Source: Flavobacterium praedii
GTDB lineage: Bacteria > Bacteroidota > Bacteroidia > Flavobacteriales > Flavobacteriaceae
Reading direction: 5' to 3'
Assembly: GCF_026810365.1 (NCBI RefSeq)
Contig: NZ_CP113948.1
Location: forward strand, 3,689,501-3,753,500
DNA length: 64,000 nt
The notes beneath the pieces were generated by a model, which saw only the letters and a list, made by a program, of their open reading frames with translations, made no database searches and had not been told where the DNA came from. Below, piece after piece: positions 17,752 through 26,889 of this stretch; position 1 is the first letter of the stretch; each line of letters starts with the position of its first letter. Position numbers and translations under genes: made by a program.

Positions 17752-17975
17752 TCCAAATCTAATCTGTCTATTTCTTCTTGGGTAAAATAATTTCCATTAT
17801 CTATATCTTTAATCCCTTGGAGAATGGCTTGTTTTTGTGAATCATTTGTAGTGTATTGGATTTCCGGCAAATTTAATGAATTTAATACATCATCAAGGGC
17901 GACAAGCATTCTTTCATTATCAATGGATTGAATTCTTTCAATTATTTTTCTTTTATGAGTGTCGATAGAAATCAT
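17733..17975 (-). CDS. Antitoxin of a RelE/ParE-type module
   Basis: 80 residues, upstream of and overlapping the toxin gene. The N-terminal half (MISIDTHKRKIIERIQSIDNERMLVALDDVLNSL) is helical and rich in charge; the C-terminal half contains ILQGIKDIDNGNYFTQEEIDRLDLEWLNGK, a segment seen in Bacteroidota antitoxins that wraps around a ParE-type partner. No clear DNA-binding motif is visible. It is expected to neutralise the toxin and perhaps repress the operon. Assignment rests mainly on position and size, with some support from the C-terminal helix pattern. Confidence 0.75.
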   Translation of the reverse strand: MISIDTHKRKIIERIQSIDNERMLVALDDVLNSLNLPEIQYTTNDSQKQAILQGIKDIDNGNYFTQEEIDRLDLEWLNGK

Positions 17976-18207
17976 AACATGCTGGTTTTAAATTCAAATT
18001 TACATTATTTTTTCAAATAGGTCATTCATTTTTATGGTTTTCTAAATCACTTCTAAAACTTAAGATATAACTTAGATGCACAAGTCTAAACTTCATACCA
18101 AAAAGAAAAGCAATATTAAAATGGAAGTGTCTATAAAATTTGCAATGATCCATTTGCCTTTAATTTAAAAATATTTTATAAAGACAAATTTTATGAAAAT
18201 CCCGAAT

Positions 18208-18296
18208 GCCCTAGCCCAGATAGAAGGGAAAATCCTTTTTTTAGGCTATTTTTCTTAGCCTAAAAAAAGATTGGAATGATAGCTGGATAAAGCTCC
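18208..18296 (+). repeat. Flavobacterial structured intergenic repeat, copy C
   Basis: Begins GCCCTAGCCC (18208-18217) then AGATAGAAG, continues with a 13-bp perfect hairpin (18236-18248 with 18256-18268) flanked by AATC and GATT, and ends with GATAGC and AAGCTCC (18290-18296). Copy D at 22024-22109 on the other strand shares the first ten bases, GATAGAAG, the central hairpin with different stem sequence, and a final AGC-CGGA. It fills most of the 320-base gap 17976-18295; the rest shows nothing. Confidence 0.6.
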
Positions 18297-20797
18297 TAAA
18301 AATAGAATCCAAAAGATCCTTTTACAGTAAATTTATTGGTATTTGGCGTGTCGAGATAGCTTCCTCTCCAAGAAAAATCCAAACGGAATACCTTGAAGAT
18401 GTTTCCAATTCCGGCGTTGTATTCCCAATAGACATTTTCTGGAGCTACATATTCGAGACCTGAAGCATTGATGGCTCTATTGGCATCTGAAACGGTTCCA
18501 TAAGCGGCTTTTACACCGACAAATTCTCTCCAATTGAGTTTTCTAAGAAATGGAACCCTGGCAAACAGCCTTCCGTTGAAATCATGATTCCATTGAAATG
18601 TAGCATATTGATCGGTAACAAATTCGTAATAATTTAGATTACTAAAAGCGTTCTCTATGGTGAAAAAAGTTTGATTACCTGGAACGACACTCATTAATCC
18701 TAAAGGAACTGTTCCAAAAGTTTTACCCAGTTCCAAAATCAAATTAGTACGGCCTAACGGACCAATAATTATAGGTTGTTTGTAATAGAGTTCGAGTTTT
18801 TTGTAATTGAAATCACTGTTGATAATTCCTTTATATCCTTGACTATAATTGACAAAAAGGGTAGTGTAGGGGCTGTTAGCAATGCTTCTTTCTACGCCGT
18901 AAGCTATGGTTCTTCTGTTTGGTGTATACTCGGCTTGTATATTAAATTCAGATTGAGTGGTGTTGCTTTTTACAACTCCTGCTGGATTTGCCACAGTTGG
19001 TAAAGTGGTATAATAATCCAAACTGAAAACAGCTGAGGCCGATTCTAGTGTTTTATAACTTACCCCAGTTTGTAATGTTAGGTTTTTTAGGGGTTCTATC
19101 GCAACAGAGGCATTCGTCAAGCCTAAATTTGTCAATTTACCATTGGACCCTGTCGTAAAAAAGGACGAAGAGCCATAGCTTCTTGCTAAAATATCATTGG
19201 TTGTGGTTAAGCTAGCACCCAATTGTTCGACATCGCGTCTGTTTCCTCCAGAAATAATGATTCTGTTTTTTTTGTCAATCATCCATTTTCCTGCAAAACC
19301 GTATTTAAACTTTTGGTCTTTGAATCCATAAGCAGTAAACGCTTGAACACGCCACGTATCATTTGGGCCAAAATAAGTACGACCTCCTAATTGTGTTCTA
19401 AATCCCTCGACTTCATTGTAGCCAAACGTGGAGAAAATAGGTCCAATATCTAAGAAATCATAATTGATGTATCCACTCGCTAATATTTGAACTAAGTTGG
19501 TAATTCGTTTGAAGGCTTTTACATTTTGTAAAGTATCGAGCATTTTATAGACTCCTTGTTCGTCTTTACTTAATTTTTCGAATCGATTTTCTTCCCAATA
19601 CTCATCACTTTTTTTATAGACTTCGTTATCTACAAAATTGACTTCTTCTTTGTAGAAATTAGCAGGTTTCTCGATATTGAATTTGTGATTTTGATAATAA
19701 GTGGTTCGCTTTCCGTAAACTCCTTTTGATTTTTCTTTTTTATTTACCGCAAAATCAGACATCAAATAATCTTTGGTCAACAGAAAGATAGAATCGTTTA
19801 ATACATCAAATTCTTGTTCTACGTAAATGTCTTTTACCCAGTTGATATTGGCACTTTTGGTAACGGCCATATTGATTTTTTTGATAGCAAATGTGGTGTC
19901 ATTTACCCAAAAATCCCCTTTGAAAGTAAGTTCGTTTTTTCGTCTAGGATAAAAAACAATATTAAAACACCATTTTTTGTCTATGAAAGCACTGTCCTTT
20001 AAAACATAATTATAGACATCAATTCCCGTTTTAGATAGTGGACTTGTAAAGCTTTTGTCAAATAATGCGATGTAATTATTGTAGATATTATAATCAGAAT
20101 ATAAATCTTTTATGAAAGACAATATTTGTTGATTTCCATCAAATCCAGACGTTTTATTGGCTTTTGTTATCTCTTTTATTTTCGGTATTTTATTGTCACC
20201 ATACACGTCAACCAATGCTTCATTTACAAATATGGGCAAATACGTTTTTCCGGTAATTTTAGAAGTGTCAACATGATCAAAAATGAATTCCATGCCTTTG
20301 AAAATTTTTTGTTTTCTATAGGCACTGTCAATAGAATTAATGTCAAATTCTACTTTTTCATATTTTTCCATTTGGTATTGAGCAAATTGATATAGACCAT
20401 TTTTGCGCTTTTTCTCCCAAATTTTTCTCAGAATATCGAGAGCGGGATTATTCTTCTTAGAAGTTTTGCCCGTAAAAATAACGACTTCTTTTAGACTCTC
20501 TTGTTCATTAAGTTCAATTGTAAAATTATAATTAACCGATTTGGTAAGCGTTATTTCTTTTTCGGAAAAGCCTACCGAGCTTATAATTAACGTTTTGTAA
20601 GTATTTGGAGATTCCATATAAAAACGTCCATCTTCATTAGTCACGGTACCAATACTAGTGTTTTTAAACACAACATTGGCAAATGGAACAGGTTGTTTGG
20701 ATTTGTCAACAACAATCCCGCTCACTTTTGTTTGTGCAATAAGTGAAGATGTAGTTGATACCAAAAATAAAACGAGAACCTTCAGTAGATTTTTCAT
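18296..20797 (-). CDS. DUF5686 family outer-membrane protein with carboxypeptidase-like regulatory domain
   Basis: 833 residues from the ATG at 20797 (a TTG nine bases upstream also opens the frame). A signal peptide (MKNLLKVLVLFLVSTTSSLIAQ) is followed by a CarboxypepD_reg-like domain of about 75 residues (KVSGIVVDKSKQPVPFANVVFKN to FTIELNEQ), then a long region with the DUF5686 pattern and a C-terminus rich in alternating aromatic residues ending KGSFGFYF, as expected for an outer-membrane beta barrel. The family is abundant in Bacteroidota; its function is not known to me. It stands alone between pdhB and the toxin-antitoxin region. The stop codon abuts structured repeat copy C. Confidence 0.88.
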   Translation of the reverse strand: MKNLLKVLVLFLVSTTSSLIAQTKVSGIVVDKSKQPVPFANVVFKNTSIGTVTNEDGRFYMESPNTYKTLIISSVGFSEKEITLTKSVNYNFTIELNEQESLKEVVIFTGKTSKKNNPALDILRKIWEKKRKNGLYQFAQYQMEKYEKVEFDINSIDSAYRKQKIFKGMEFIFDHVDTSKITGKTYLPIFVNEALVDVYGDNKIPKIKEITKANKTSGFDGNQQILSFIKDLYSDYNIYNNYIALFDKSFTSPLSKTGIDVYNYVLKDSAFIDKKWCFNIVFYPRRKNELTFKGDFWVNDTTFAIKKINMAVTKSANINWVKDIYVEQEFDVLNDSIFLLTKDYLMSDFAVNKKEKSKGVYGKRTTYYQNHKFNIEKPANFYKEEVNFVDNEVYKKSDEYWEENRFEKLSKDEQGVYKMLDTLQNVKAFKRITNLVQILASGYINYDFLDIGPIFSTFGYNEVEGFRTQLGGRTYFGPNDTWRVQAFTAYGFKDQKFKYGFAGKWMIDKKNRIIISGGNRRDVEQLGASLTTTNDILARSYGSSSFFTTGSNGKLTNLGLTNASVAIEPLKNLTLQTGVSYKTLESASAVFSLDYYTTLPTVANPAGVVKSNTTQSEFNIQAEYTPNRRTIAYGVERSIANSPYTTLFVNYSQGYKGIINSDFNYKKLELYYKQPIIIGPLGRTNLILELGKTFGTVPLGLMSVVPGNQTFFTIENAFSNLNYYEFVTDQYATFQWNHDFNGRLFARVPFLRKLNWREFVGVKAAYGTVSDANRAINASGLEYVAPENVYWEYNAGIGNIFKVFRLDFSWRGSYLDTPNTNKFTVKGSFGFYF

Positions 20798-20927
20798 AAT
20801 GATCAAAAAAAAACTTCATCAAATTTAAATGTCTGATGAAGTTTCGAGTTTTATTTTTTTAGCTATTTAAATTTTTTAATTAAAGGGTTTAATCTAAAAG
20901 TTTAATAAATCTAAGCAGTCTAAAAAT

Positions 20928-21908
20928 CTATTTTTTATACAATACTTTTTTCACTGCTTTCACAACATCGGCAGCATTCGGCAGCCATTCTTTTAATAAT
21001 ACTGGAGAATATGGTGCTGGAGTATCGGCTGTTGTAATACGTTGGATTGGTGCGTCTAAAAAGTCAAAAGCTTGCTCTTGAACCAAATAAGCAATCTCCG
21101 AAGATACACTTGCAAATGGCCAAGCTTCTTCAAGAATAACCAATCGGTTTGTTTTTCTAACAGACGTTAAAATCGCTTCGTTGTCCATTGGGCGAACCGT
21201 TCTTAAGTCAATAATCTCACAAGAGATACCTTCTTTAGCCAATTCATCTGCTGCGATGTACGCCTCTTTGATGATTTTACCAAAAGAAACAATAGTTACA
21301 TCCGTCCCTTCACGTTTGATATCAGCTACACCAAGAGGAATTGTATATTCTCCATCTGGAACTTCGCCTTTGTCACCATACATTTGTTCTGATTCCATGA
21401 AAATAACAGGGTCATTATCGCGAATTGCCGATTTTAATAAACCTTTGGCATCATAAACATTGGATGGAACCACTACTTTAAGTCCAGGAGTGTTGGCAAA
21501 CCAGTTCTCGATTGCTTGTGAGTGTGTTGCTCCCAATTGTCCAGCAGAAGCCGTAGGACCACGAAAAACGATAGGCACATTAAACTGTCCACCAGTCATT
21601 TGACGCATTTTGGCAGCGTTATTTATAATTTGATCAATTCCAACCAAACAAAAGTTGAAAGTCATATACTCAACAATCGGACGACAACCATTCATTGCCG
21701 ATCCTACAGCAATTCCAGTAAAACCAAGCTCAGCAATTGGCGTGTCAATCACTCTTTTCTCACCAAATTCAGCAAGCATTCCTTTTGATGCTTTGTAAGC
21801 TCCGTTGTATTCAGCAACCTCTTCACCCATTAAGTATATGGACTCATCGCGACGCATTTCTTCACTCATCGCTTCGCAAATGGCCTCTCTAAATTGTATC
21901 GTTCTCAT
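20928..21908 (-). CDS. pdhB: Pyruvate dehydrogenase E1 component subunit beta
   Basis: 326 residues. The beta subunit of the thiamine-diphosphate-dependent E1 enzyme that decarboxylates pyruvate and passes the acetyl group to lipoyl-E2 in the cytosol. Typical segments are MRTIQFREAICEAMSEEM, GEEVAEYNGAYKASKGM (the Glu that activates thiamine diphosphate is in this region), DTPIAELGFTGIAVGSAM, RGPTASAGQLGATHSQ and PYSPVLLKEWLPNA. Length is normal. The alpha subunit and E2 are not next to it, which is common in flavobacteria, so the complex is assembled from separate loci. A 2-oxoisovalerate E1 beta is the alternative but the sequence pattern favours pyruvate. Confidence 0.93.
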   Translation of the reverse strand: MRTIQFREAICEAMSEEMRRDESIYLMGEEVAEYNGAYKASKGMLAEFGEKRVIDTPIAELGFTGIAVGSAMNGCRPIVEYMTFNFCLVGIDQIINNAAKMRQMTGGQFNVPIVFRGPTASAGQLGATHSQAIENWFANTPGLKVVVPSNVYDAKGLLKSAIRDNDPVIFMESEQMYGDKGEVPDGEYTIPLGVADIKREGTDVTIVSFGKIIKEAYIAADELAKEGISCEIIDLRTVRPMDNEAILTSVRKTNRLVILEEAWPFASVSSEIAYLVQEQAFDFLDAPIQRITTADTPAPYSPVLLKEWLPNAADVVKAVKKVLYKK

Positions 21909-22023
21909 ATTATATAGTCTGTGTGTAATTTTAGAAACGCAAAATTAATTATTTTAAATTACTTAAATGCATAAAACACTTTAAAATAACAAGCTTTTAT
22001 GCTATTGTGTTTTTTGTAGCTGT

Positions 22024-22109
22024 TTCCGGCTATTCGCTATATCTTCTTGAGGCCTCTTTTAAAAAAAACGAGACCTCAAGAAGGATGCCGCTTCTATCCG
22101 GGCTAGGGC
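22024..22109 (-). repeat. Flavobacterial structured intergenic repeat, copy D
   Basis: On the minus strand it starts GCCCTAGCCC (22109-22100), then GGATAGAAGCGGCATCC, a stem TTCTTGAGG (plus-strand 22044-22052) with CCTCAAGAA (22074-22082) extended by CTC/GAG, then GATATAGCG and TAGCCGGAAA. Same family as copy C. The stem sequence differs completely while the stem is kept, which suggests that structure matters. It lies in the 444-base gap between pdhB and etfB; 22110-22275 shows nothing recognisable. Confidence 0.6.
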
Positions 22110-22275
22110 TGCAGTTGTATGTAGCTGTTTTTGGTTTCATAACGCAATGTAAATCAAGTCTAAAAAAAGATTTATTCTATTAGTATCACAAAAGTTATTG
22201 AGTTATTTATAATAATTTGCAATAAAATCTTTCTTGATGCTATGCTGGCTTCGAAATCGTAATAGTTGTAAAAAA

Positions 22276-22321
22276 TATTATGCATGCATAATAAATAATT
22301 CAATTTATTATTTTAAATTTG
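22276..22321 (+). promoter_or_regulatory. Probable etfBA promoter with 18-bp palindromic operator
   Basis: TATTATGCATGCATAATA (22276-22293) is a perfect 18-bp palindrome. TAAATTTG (22314-22321) matches the Bacteroidota -7 element TAnnTTTG, 32 bases before the etfB ATG. The palindrome covers the place of the -33 element, so a repressor bound there would block the promoter. No regulator gene is adjacent. Confidence 0.55.
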
Positions 22322-22352
22322 TCCAAGAAAAAAAGAATTTAAATATATAATT

Positions 22353-23099
22353 ATGAAAATATTAGTTTGCATCAGCCACGTTCCTGATACTACTTCAAAA
22401 ATCAATTTCACTAACGGAGATGCTGAATTTGATACCAATGGGGTTCAATATGTTATTAATCCAAATGATGAATTTGGTCTAACTCGTGCGATTTGGTTTC
22501 AAGAGCAACAAGGAGCTACAGTAACTGTGGTAAATGTTGGTGGGCCGGATACCGAATCTACTTTAAGAAAAGCATTGGCGATAGGAGCCAATGAAGCCAT
22601 TCGTATTAATGCCAATCCAACGGATGGTTTTTTTGTGGCTAAACAATTGGCTGAAGTAATCAAAAATGGTGGTTATGATATTGTAATTGCAGGTAAAGAA
22701 TCATTGGATTACAACGGAGGAATGGTTCCTGGTATGATTGCAGGGATTTTAGGATACAACTTTTTAAACTCTTGTACAGGAATCACTGTAGAAGGAACAA
22801 ATGTTACAGCCGTCCGTGAAATAGATGGTGGAAAAGAAACAGTAAGTTCTTCATTACCTATTATTATTGGGGGTCAAAAAGGAATTGTTGAGGAAAAAGA
22901 TTTGCGTATTCCAAATATGAGAGGAATTATGACAGCCAGAACAAAAGTATTAACAATCCTTGAGCCTGTAGATGCTGCTATAAATACTAAAGCCGTAAAA
23001 TTTGAAAAACCAGCTCCAAAATCAGCAGTAAAATTAATTTCAGCTGATAATTTGGATGAATTAATTAATTTATTGCACAACGAAGCGAAGGTAATCTAG
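22353..23099 (+). CDS. etfB: Electron transfer flavoprotein subunit beta
   Basis: 248 residues. With EtfA it forms the cytosolic FAD/AMP-containing carrier that takes electrons from acyl-CoA dehydrogenases and related enzymes to the quinone pool. Characteristic parts are MKILVCISHVPDTTSKINF, VINPNDEFGLTRAIW, IVIAGKESLDYNGGMVPGMIAGILGYNF and the beta-subunit signature region VREIDGGKETVSSSLPIIIGGQKGIVEEKDLRIPNMRGIM. It precedes etfA by 75 bases and both share the palindrome-bearing promoter upstream. Confidence 0.95.
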   Translation: MKILVCISHVPDTTSKINFTNGDAEFDTNGVQYVINPNDEFGLTRAIWFQEQQGATVTVVNVGGPDTESTLRKALAIGANEAIRINANPTDGFFVAKQLAEVIKNGGYDIVIAGKESLDYNGGMVPGMIAGILGYNFLNSCTGITVEGTNVTAVREIDGGKETVSSSLPIIIGGQKGIVEEKDLRIPNMRGIMTARTKVLTILEPVDAAINTKAVKFEKPAPKSAVKLISADNLDELINLLHNEAKVI

Positions 23100-23174
23100 T
23101 AATCAGTTTTCAGTCCGAGTTTTCAGTTGCCAAACTTTAAACTTTAAACCTTAAACTTTTAAACAAAAAAAAAT
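23100..23174. repeat. Low-complexity flavobacterial spacer between etfB and etfA
   Basis: The gap repeats TTTTCAGT (23107-23114 and 23120-23127 region) and AAACTTTAAAC-like units three times. The same kind of CAGTTTTTAGTTTT filler occurs at 41894-42005. Such filler is common in flavobacterial intergenic DNA and no function is visible. Confidence 0.5.
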
Positions 23175-24143
23175 ATGTCAATATTAATATATGCAGAATC
23201 TGCAGAAGGAAAATTTAAAAAAGTAGCATTAGAACTTGCTTCTTATGCAAAAAAAGTAGCTGAATCATTAGGAACAACTGTTACAGCCGTTACGGTAAAT
23301 GCTGGAGATGTTTCTGAATTGTCAAAATACGGGGTTGATAAAGTTTTAAAAGTAAACAATGATAAATTAGCAGGTTTTACCGCCAAAGCTTATGCTGATG
23401 TTATTAAGCAAGCAGCTCAAAAAGAAGAGGCTAAAGTAGTTTTACTTTCATCAACAACAGATAGTATTTACTTAGCTTCATTAGTAGCGGTGGCGTTAGA
23501 GGCTGGTTACGCATCAAATGTGGTTGGCTTGCCGGTAAGCACTTCCCCGTTTCAAGTTAAAAGAACGGCTTTTTCAAACAAAGCTTTCAATATAACAGAG
23601 ATCAATACCGATGTAAAAGTATTGGCACTAGCCAAAAACTCTTATGGGATTTTCGAAAATACATCCTCATTAACAACAGAAGATTTTAATCCAACTATCG
23701 GAGATGCTGATTTTGGAGTTAAAGTGGTGTCTGTCGAAAAAGTTTCTGGAAAAGTCTCTATTGCAGATGCTGATATTGTAGTTTCTGCAGGGCGTGGCCT
23801 TAAAGGTCCAGAAAACTGGGGAATGATTGAAGAATTAGCATCTGTTCTTGGAGCCGCAACTGCTTGTTCTAAGCCAGTCTCTGATTTAGGTTGGAGAACT
23901 CATGGAGAACATGTTGGTCAAACAGGAAAACCAGTTGCTACTAATTTATATATTGCTGTTGGTATTTCTGGAGCAATTCAACACATTGCTGGGATCAACT
24001 CTTCAAAAGTAAAAGTGGTAATCAATAGTGATCCGGAAGCTCCTTTCTTTAAAGTAGCCGATTATGGAGTTGTTGGTGATGCTTTTGAAATAGTGCCTCA
24101 ATTGATTCAAAAGTTCAAAGCTTTTAAAGAGCAACAATCTTAG
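23175..24143 (+). CDS. etfA: Electron transfer flavoprotein subunit alpha
   Basis: 322 residues. The FAD-binding subunit of the ETF heterodimer. The N-terminal half is the adenine-nucleotide-hydrolase-like fold (MSILIYAESAEGKFKKVALEL). The C-terminal FAD domain carries VVSAGRGLKGPENWGMIEELA, then SKPVSDLGWRTHGEHVGQTGK, ISGAIQHIAGINSSKVKVVINSDPEAPFFKVADYGVVGD, which is the classical alpha-subunit signature. Length is typical. It forms an operon with etfB and is followed by a strong terminator. Confidence 0.96.
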   Translation: MSILIYAESAEGKFKKVALELASYAKKVAESLGTTVTAVTVNAGDVSELSKYGVDKVLKVNNDKLAGFTAKAYADVIKQAAQKEEAKVVLLSSTTDSIYLASLVAVALEAGYASNVVGLPVSTSPFQVKRTAFSNKAFNITEINTDVKVLALAKNSYGIFENTSSLTTEDFNPTIGDADFGVKVVSVEKVSGKVSIADADIVVSAGRGLKGPENWGMIEELASVLGAATACSKPVSDLGWRTHGEHVGQTGKPVATNLYIAVGISGAIQHIAGINSSKVKVVINSDPEAPFFKVADYGVVGDAFEIVPQLIQKFKAFKEQQS

Positions 24144-24163
24144 GATTTAATTTCTCTCACAAT

Positions 24164-24214
24164 AAGCTGCCTAAAAAACAAGATAATCGTATCTTTGCTT
24201 TAGGTAGCTTTTTT
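24164..24214 (+). terminator. Terminator of etfBA
   Basis: AAGCTGCCTAAA (24164-24175) pairs with TTTAGGTAGCTT (24199-24210) with one wobble; an inner AGATA/TATCT stem extends it, and T residues follow. Confidence 0.85.
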
Positions 24215-24304
24215 GTTCCATAAATTTTGATTAAAATTGCACTTTATTTAAAACAGAGAAAAAGACACAATTAATAAAGTACTCGTACTTTCCATAATAC
24301 AAAC

Positions 24305-24928
24305 ATGAGCTTAGTTAAATTATCTATAAAAGGAATTTCATACAGTCAAACTCAAAATGGCGCCTATGCGTTGATATTAAATGAGGTTGATGGGGAAAGA
24401 AAATTGCCTATTGTTATTGGCGCATTTGAAGCCCAGTCTATTGCAATTGCTTTGGAAAAAGAAATTAAACCGCCTCGTCCTTTGACTCATGATTTATTTA
24501 AAAACTTTGCCGAAAGATTTGATATAGTCGTAAAACAAGTCATTATACACAAGTTAGTCGATGGCGTTTTTTATTCTAGTATTATTTGCGAAAGGGATAA
24601 AATTGAAGAAATAATTGATGCCAGAACTTCGGATGCTATTGCATTGGCAATTCGTTTTAATGCTCCAATTTTTACCTATAAAAATATATTGGACAAAGCA
24701 GGTATTTATTTAAAAGCCAATCCGCTTGAAACGGATTCCTTGAATGAATTAGACGAGATTTTGTCTAATCCAGAAACATTTGGCAGTACCGAAAGTAATG
24801 AATCTGGAAATACATATTCCAATCATAGTTTGCATGAATTAAATGAATTATTAGAGCAAGCTGTAGAGCAGGAAGATTACGAAAAAGCGGCAAAGATCCG
24901 TGATGAAATTTCAAAAAGAGAAGCGTAA
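24305..24928 (+). CDS. Bifunctional nuclease domain protein (DUF151) with UvrB/C motif
   Basis: 207 residues. Residues 1-140 form the bifunctional nuclease (BFN/DUF151) domain: LSIKGISYSQTQNGAYALIL, ERKLPIVIGAFEAQSIAIALE, RPLTHDLFKNF and DARTSDAIALAIRFNAPIF. The last 35 residues (LHELNELLEQAVEQEDYEKAAKIRDEI) are a UVR motif, the helical hairpin by which UvrB and UvrC touch each other. This fusion is frequent in Bacteroidota. DNase/RNase activity is reported for plant members; the bacterial role is not settled. It lies between etfA and thyA with its own spacing of 161 and 93 bases. Confidence 0.92.
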   Translation: MSLVKLSIKGISYSQTQNGAYALILNEVDGERKLPIVIGAFEAQSIAIALEKEIKPPRPLTHDLFKNFAERFDIVVKQVIIHKLVDGVFYSSIICERDKIEEIIDARTSDAIALAIRFNAPIFTYKNILDKAGIYLKANPLETDSLNELDEILSNPETFGSTESNESGNTYSNHSLHELNELLEQAVEQEDYEKAAKIRDEISKREA

Positions 24929-25021
24929 TTTTGATTTGTTTAATCGGTGATTTGTTTAATCGTTTGTCGTTTAATACAAATTGATGAATAAACGATTCAA
25001 TATTTTAACGAATAAACACAA

Positions 25022-25873
25022 ATGAAACAATACCTAGACTTAGTACAACATGTTATGTCCAACGGTTGTCAAAAAGGAGACCGAACAGGAACTGGAACAA
25101 AAAGTGTATTTGGATATCAAATGCGATTTGATTTGAGTGAAGGTTTTCCAATGGTTACAACAAAAAAATTACATCTTAAATCTATTATATATGAGTTGTT
25201 ATGGTTCTTAAAGGGCGATACGAATATAAAATATCTTCAAGATAATGGTGTAAAAATATGGGATGCATGGGCAGATAGTAATGGTGATTTAGGACCTGTT
25301 TATGGACATCAATGGCGCAATTGGAATAGTGAGGAAATAGATCAAATTAGCGAACTTATTACCGAGTTAAAATCAAATCCAAACAGTCGAAGAATGCTTG
25401 TTTCGGCTTGGAATCCATCTGTATTACCAGATACTACCAAAACATTTGAAGAAAATGTAGCCAATACTAAAGCAGCTTTGCCTCCATGTCATGCTTTTTT
25501 TCAATTTTATGTTGCAGCACCTGATGAAACTAAAGGAGAAACTAAAGGAAAATTATCCTGCCAATTGTACCAACGAAGTGCGGATATTTTTTTAGGAGTT
25601 CCTTTTAATATTGCTTCTTATGCATTGTTAACCATGATGATAGCGCAAGTTTGTGATCTAGATGTTGGTGAATTTATTCATACTTTTGGTGATGCACACA
25701 TTTACAATAATCATTTTGAACAACTCGAATTGCAACTTTCTCGCGAGCCAAAACCATTACCCAAAATGATTTTAAATCCTAACATAAAAAACATATTCGA
25801 TTTTGATTTCGATGATTTTACCTTAGAAGGGTATGAACCACATGCGCTTATAAAAGGCAATGTGGCTGTTTAA
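25022..25873 (+). CDS. thyA: Thymidylate synthase
   Basis: 283 residues. Converts dUMP to dTMP with methylene-tetrahydrofolate as methyl donor, in the cytosol. [21 protein letters not shown] holds the phosphate-binding Arg, [12 protein letters not shown] the catalytic Cys156, [20 protein letters not shown] the dUMP contacts, and [15 protein letters not shown] the C-terminal folate-closing end. A small insertion before the catalytic Cys ([16 protein letters not shown]) makes it slightly longer than the E. coli enzyme. The dihydrofolate produced is recycled by FolA, encoded 9 kb away in this window. Confidence 0.97.
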   Translation: MKQYLDLVQHVMSNGCQKGDRTGTGTKSVFGYQMRFDLSEGFPMVTTKKLHLKSIIYELLWFLKGDTNIKYLQDNGVKIWDAWADSNGDLGPVYGHQWRNWNSEEIDQISELITELKSNPNSRRMLVSAWNPSVLPDTTKTFEENVANTKAALPPCHAFFQFYVAAPDETKGETKGKLSCQLYQRSADIFLGVPFNIASYALLTMMIAQVCDLDVGEFIHTFGDAHIYNNHFEQLELQLSREPKPLPKMILNPNIKNIFDFDFDDFTLEGYEPHALIKGNVAV

Positions 25874-25919
25874 ATCTCGAATAATTTCAAAAGTTTGTTA
25901 ATAGATTAATTTCTTTTGC

Positions 25920-25969
25920 AATTAAAATAGAATAAGTCCGCCATTAAGCGGACTTATTCTATTTTAATT
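25920..25969. terminator. Bidirectional terminator between thyA and the PfkB kinase gene
   Basis: A perfect 22-bp stem (25920-25941 with 25948-25969, loop CATTAA), rich in A on one side and T on the other. It runs into the last codons of the convergent kinase gene, which ends at 25959. Confidence 0.9.
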
Positions 25970-26888
25970 CTTCTTTAAAATTGATATCATTTGGCAACTG
26001 CCCGATGTTCTGCAACTTTATACTGGCTAGTTTTTGTGCAATAGTAATTGTCTCTTCAAAATTTTTATGCAATAATTGTGCATATAAAAATCCCGTCCAA
26101 AAAGCATCTCCTGCACCCGTTGTATCTTTTATCTCTGGAATAACCATCGCTTTTTGACAGAACACTCCAAAAGTATTGTCTGAAAGTACAACACCATCTT
26201 TTCCTTTTGTTAAACAAATGGTAGAAGCACCTAATGCATGGAAATATTCAAAAATATACTCTTCTGTTTTTTCCTCGGCAAAAAGCCTGAAACAATCATC
26301 CAAACTTAATTTTACTAGGGGATCTGTAGACAAGTATTCTTTTAGAACAAACTTGGCTTCCTCTCGGTCTGGCCAAATTCTTTCTGAAAAATTGACATCA
26401 ATACTGGTTTGCAAACCTAACGATTTTGCTTTTTTGGCACTTTCTAAAATAGTAGTACGAGCTGGATTTTTGCTTAAAGCAAAACAAGTGGTATGAAATA
26501 TCTTTGCGCTTTCTAAAATTTCATCCTGAATTTGAAACTTTTCGATCTGACAATCGGCTTCTCTATAAGGAATAAAATCAGGTGTGCCAGTAGATTTTGA
26601 TACAAAAATAATTGAAGTCGGCTCTGTTTCCGATATTCTGACTTGAGAAGTAATTACGTTGTTCGCTTTTAATTTTCGAATAATATATTCTCCCAAACCA
26701 TCTTGCCCACAAGTAGCTACCAAAATGGATTTCAATCCTAATCTCGCTGCATTTACTGCTACATTTGTAGGCGAACCACCCAAAAAACGATGGTAATCTT
26801 TTGTCTTGTTTATCGAAGTATTTACTTCATGCCCTATAAAGTCAATGAGTACTTCGCCAACACTTATAATATCTATGGTCTTTTTCAT
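25959..26888 (-). CDS. PfkB-family sugar kinase, probable fructokinase
   Basis: 309 residues from the ATG at 26888 (MKKTIDIISVGEVLIDFIGHE); longer readings run into the end of the upstream glycosidase gene. PfkB/ribokinase fold: N-terminal GGSPTNVAVNAARLG binds the sugar, and the C-terminal DTTGAGDAFWTGF holds the anion hole and catalytic Asp. KSTGTPDFIPYREAD fits fructokinases. It begins one base after the glycosidase stop codon and is the last gene of the sugar operon, so it most likely phosphorylates fructose released from the imported sugar. The kinase family is certain; fructose is inferred from context. Confidence 0.9.
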   Translation of the reverse strand: MKKTIDIISVGEVLIDFIGHEVNTSINKTKDYHRFLGGSPTNVAVNAARLGLKSILVATCGQDGLGEYIIRKLKANNVITSQVRISETEPTSIIFVSKSTGTPDFIPYREADCQIEKFQIQDEILESAKIFHTTCFALSKNPARTTILESAKKAKSLGLQTSIDVNFSERIWPDREEAKFVLKEYLSTDPLVKLSLDDCFRLFAEEKTEEYIFEYFHALGASTICLTKGKDGVVLSDNTFGVFCQKAMVIPEIKDTTGAGDAFWTGFLYAQLLHKNFEETITIAQKLASIKLQNIGQLPNDINFKEELK

Positions 26889-26889
26889 T

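Noticed and set aside
17437..17975. Toxin-antitoxin pair as the edge of a defence island
   Set aside because: Neighbours are housekeeping or repair genes and no nuclease, helicase, methylase or integrase gene is present.
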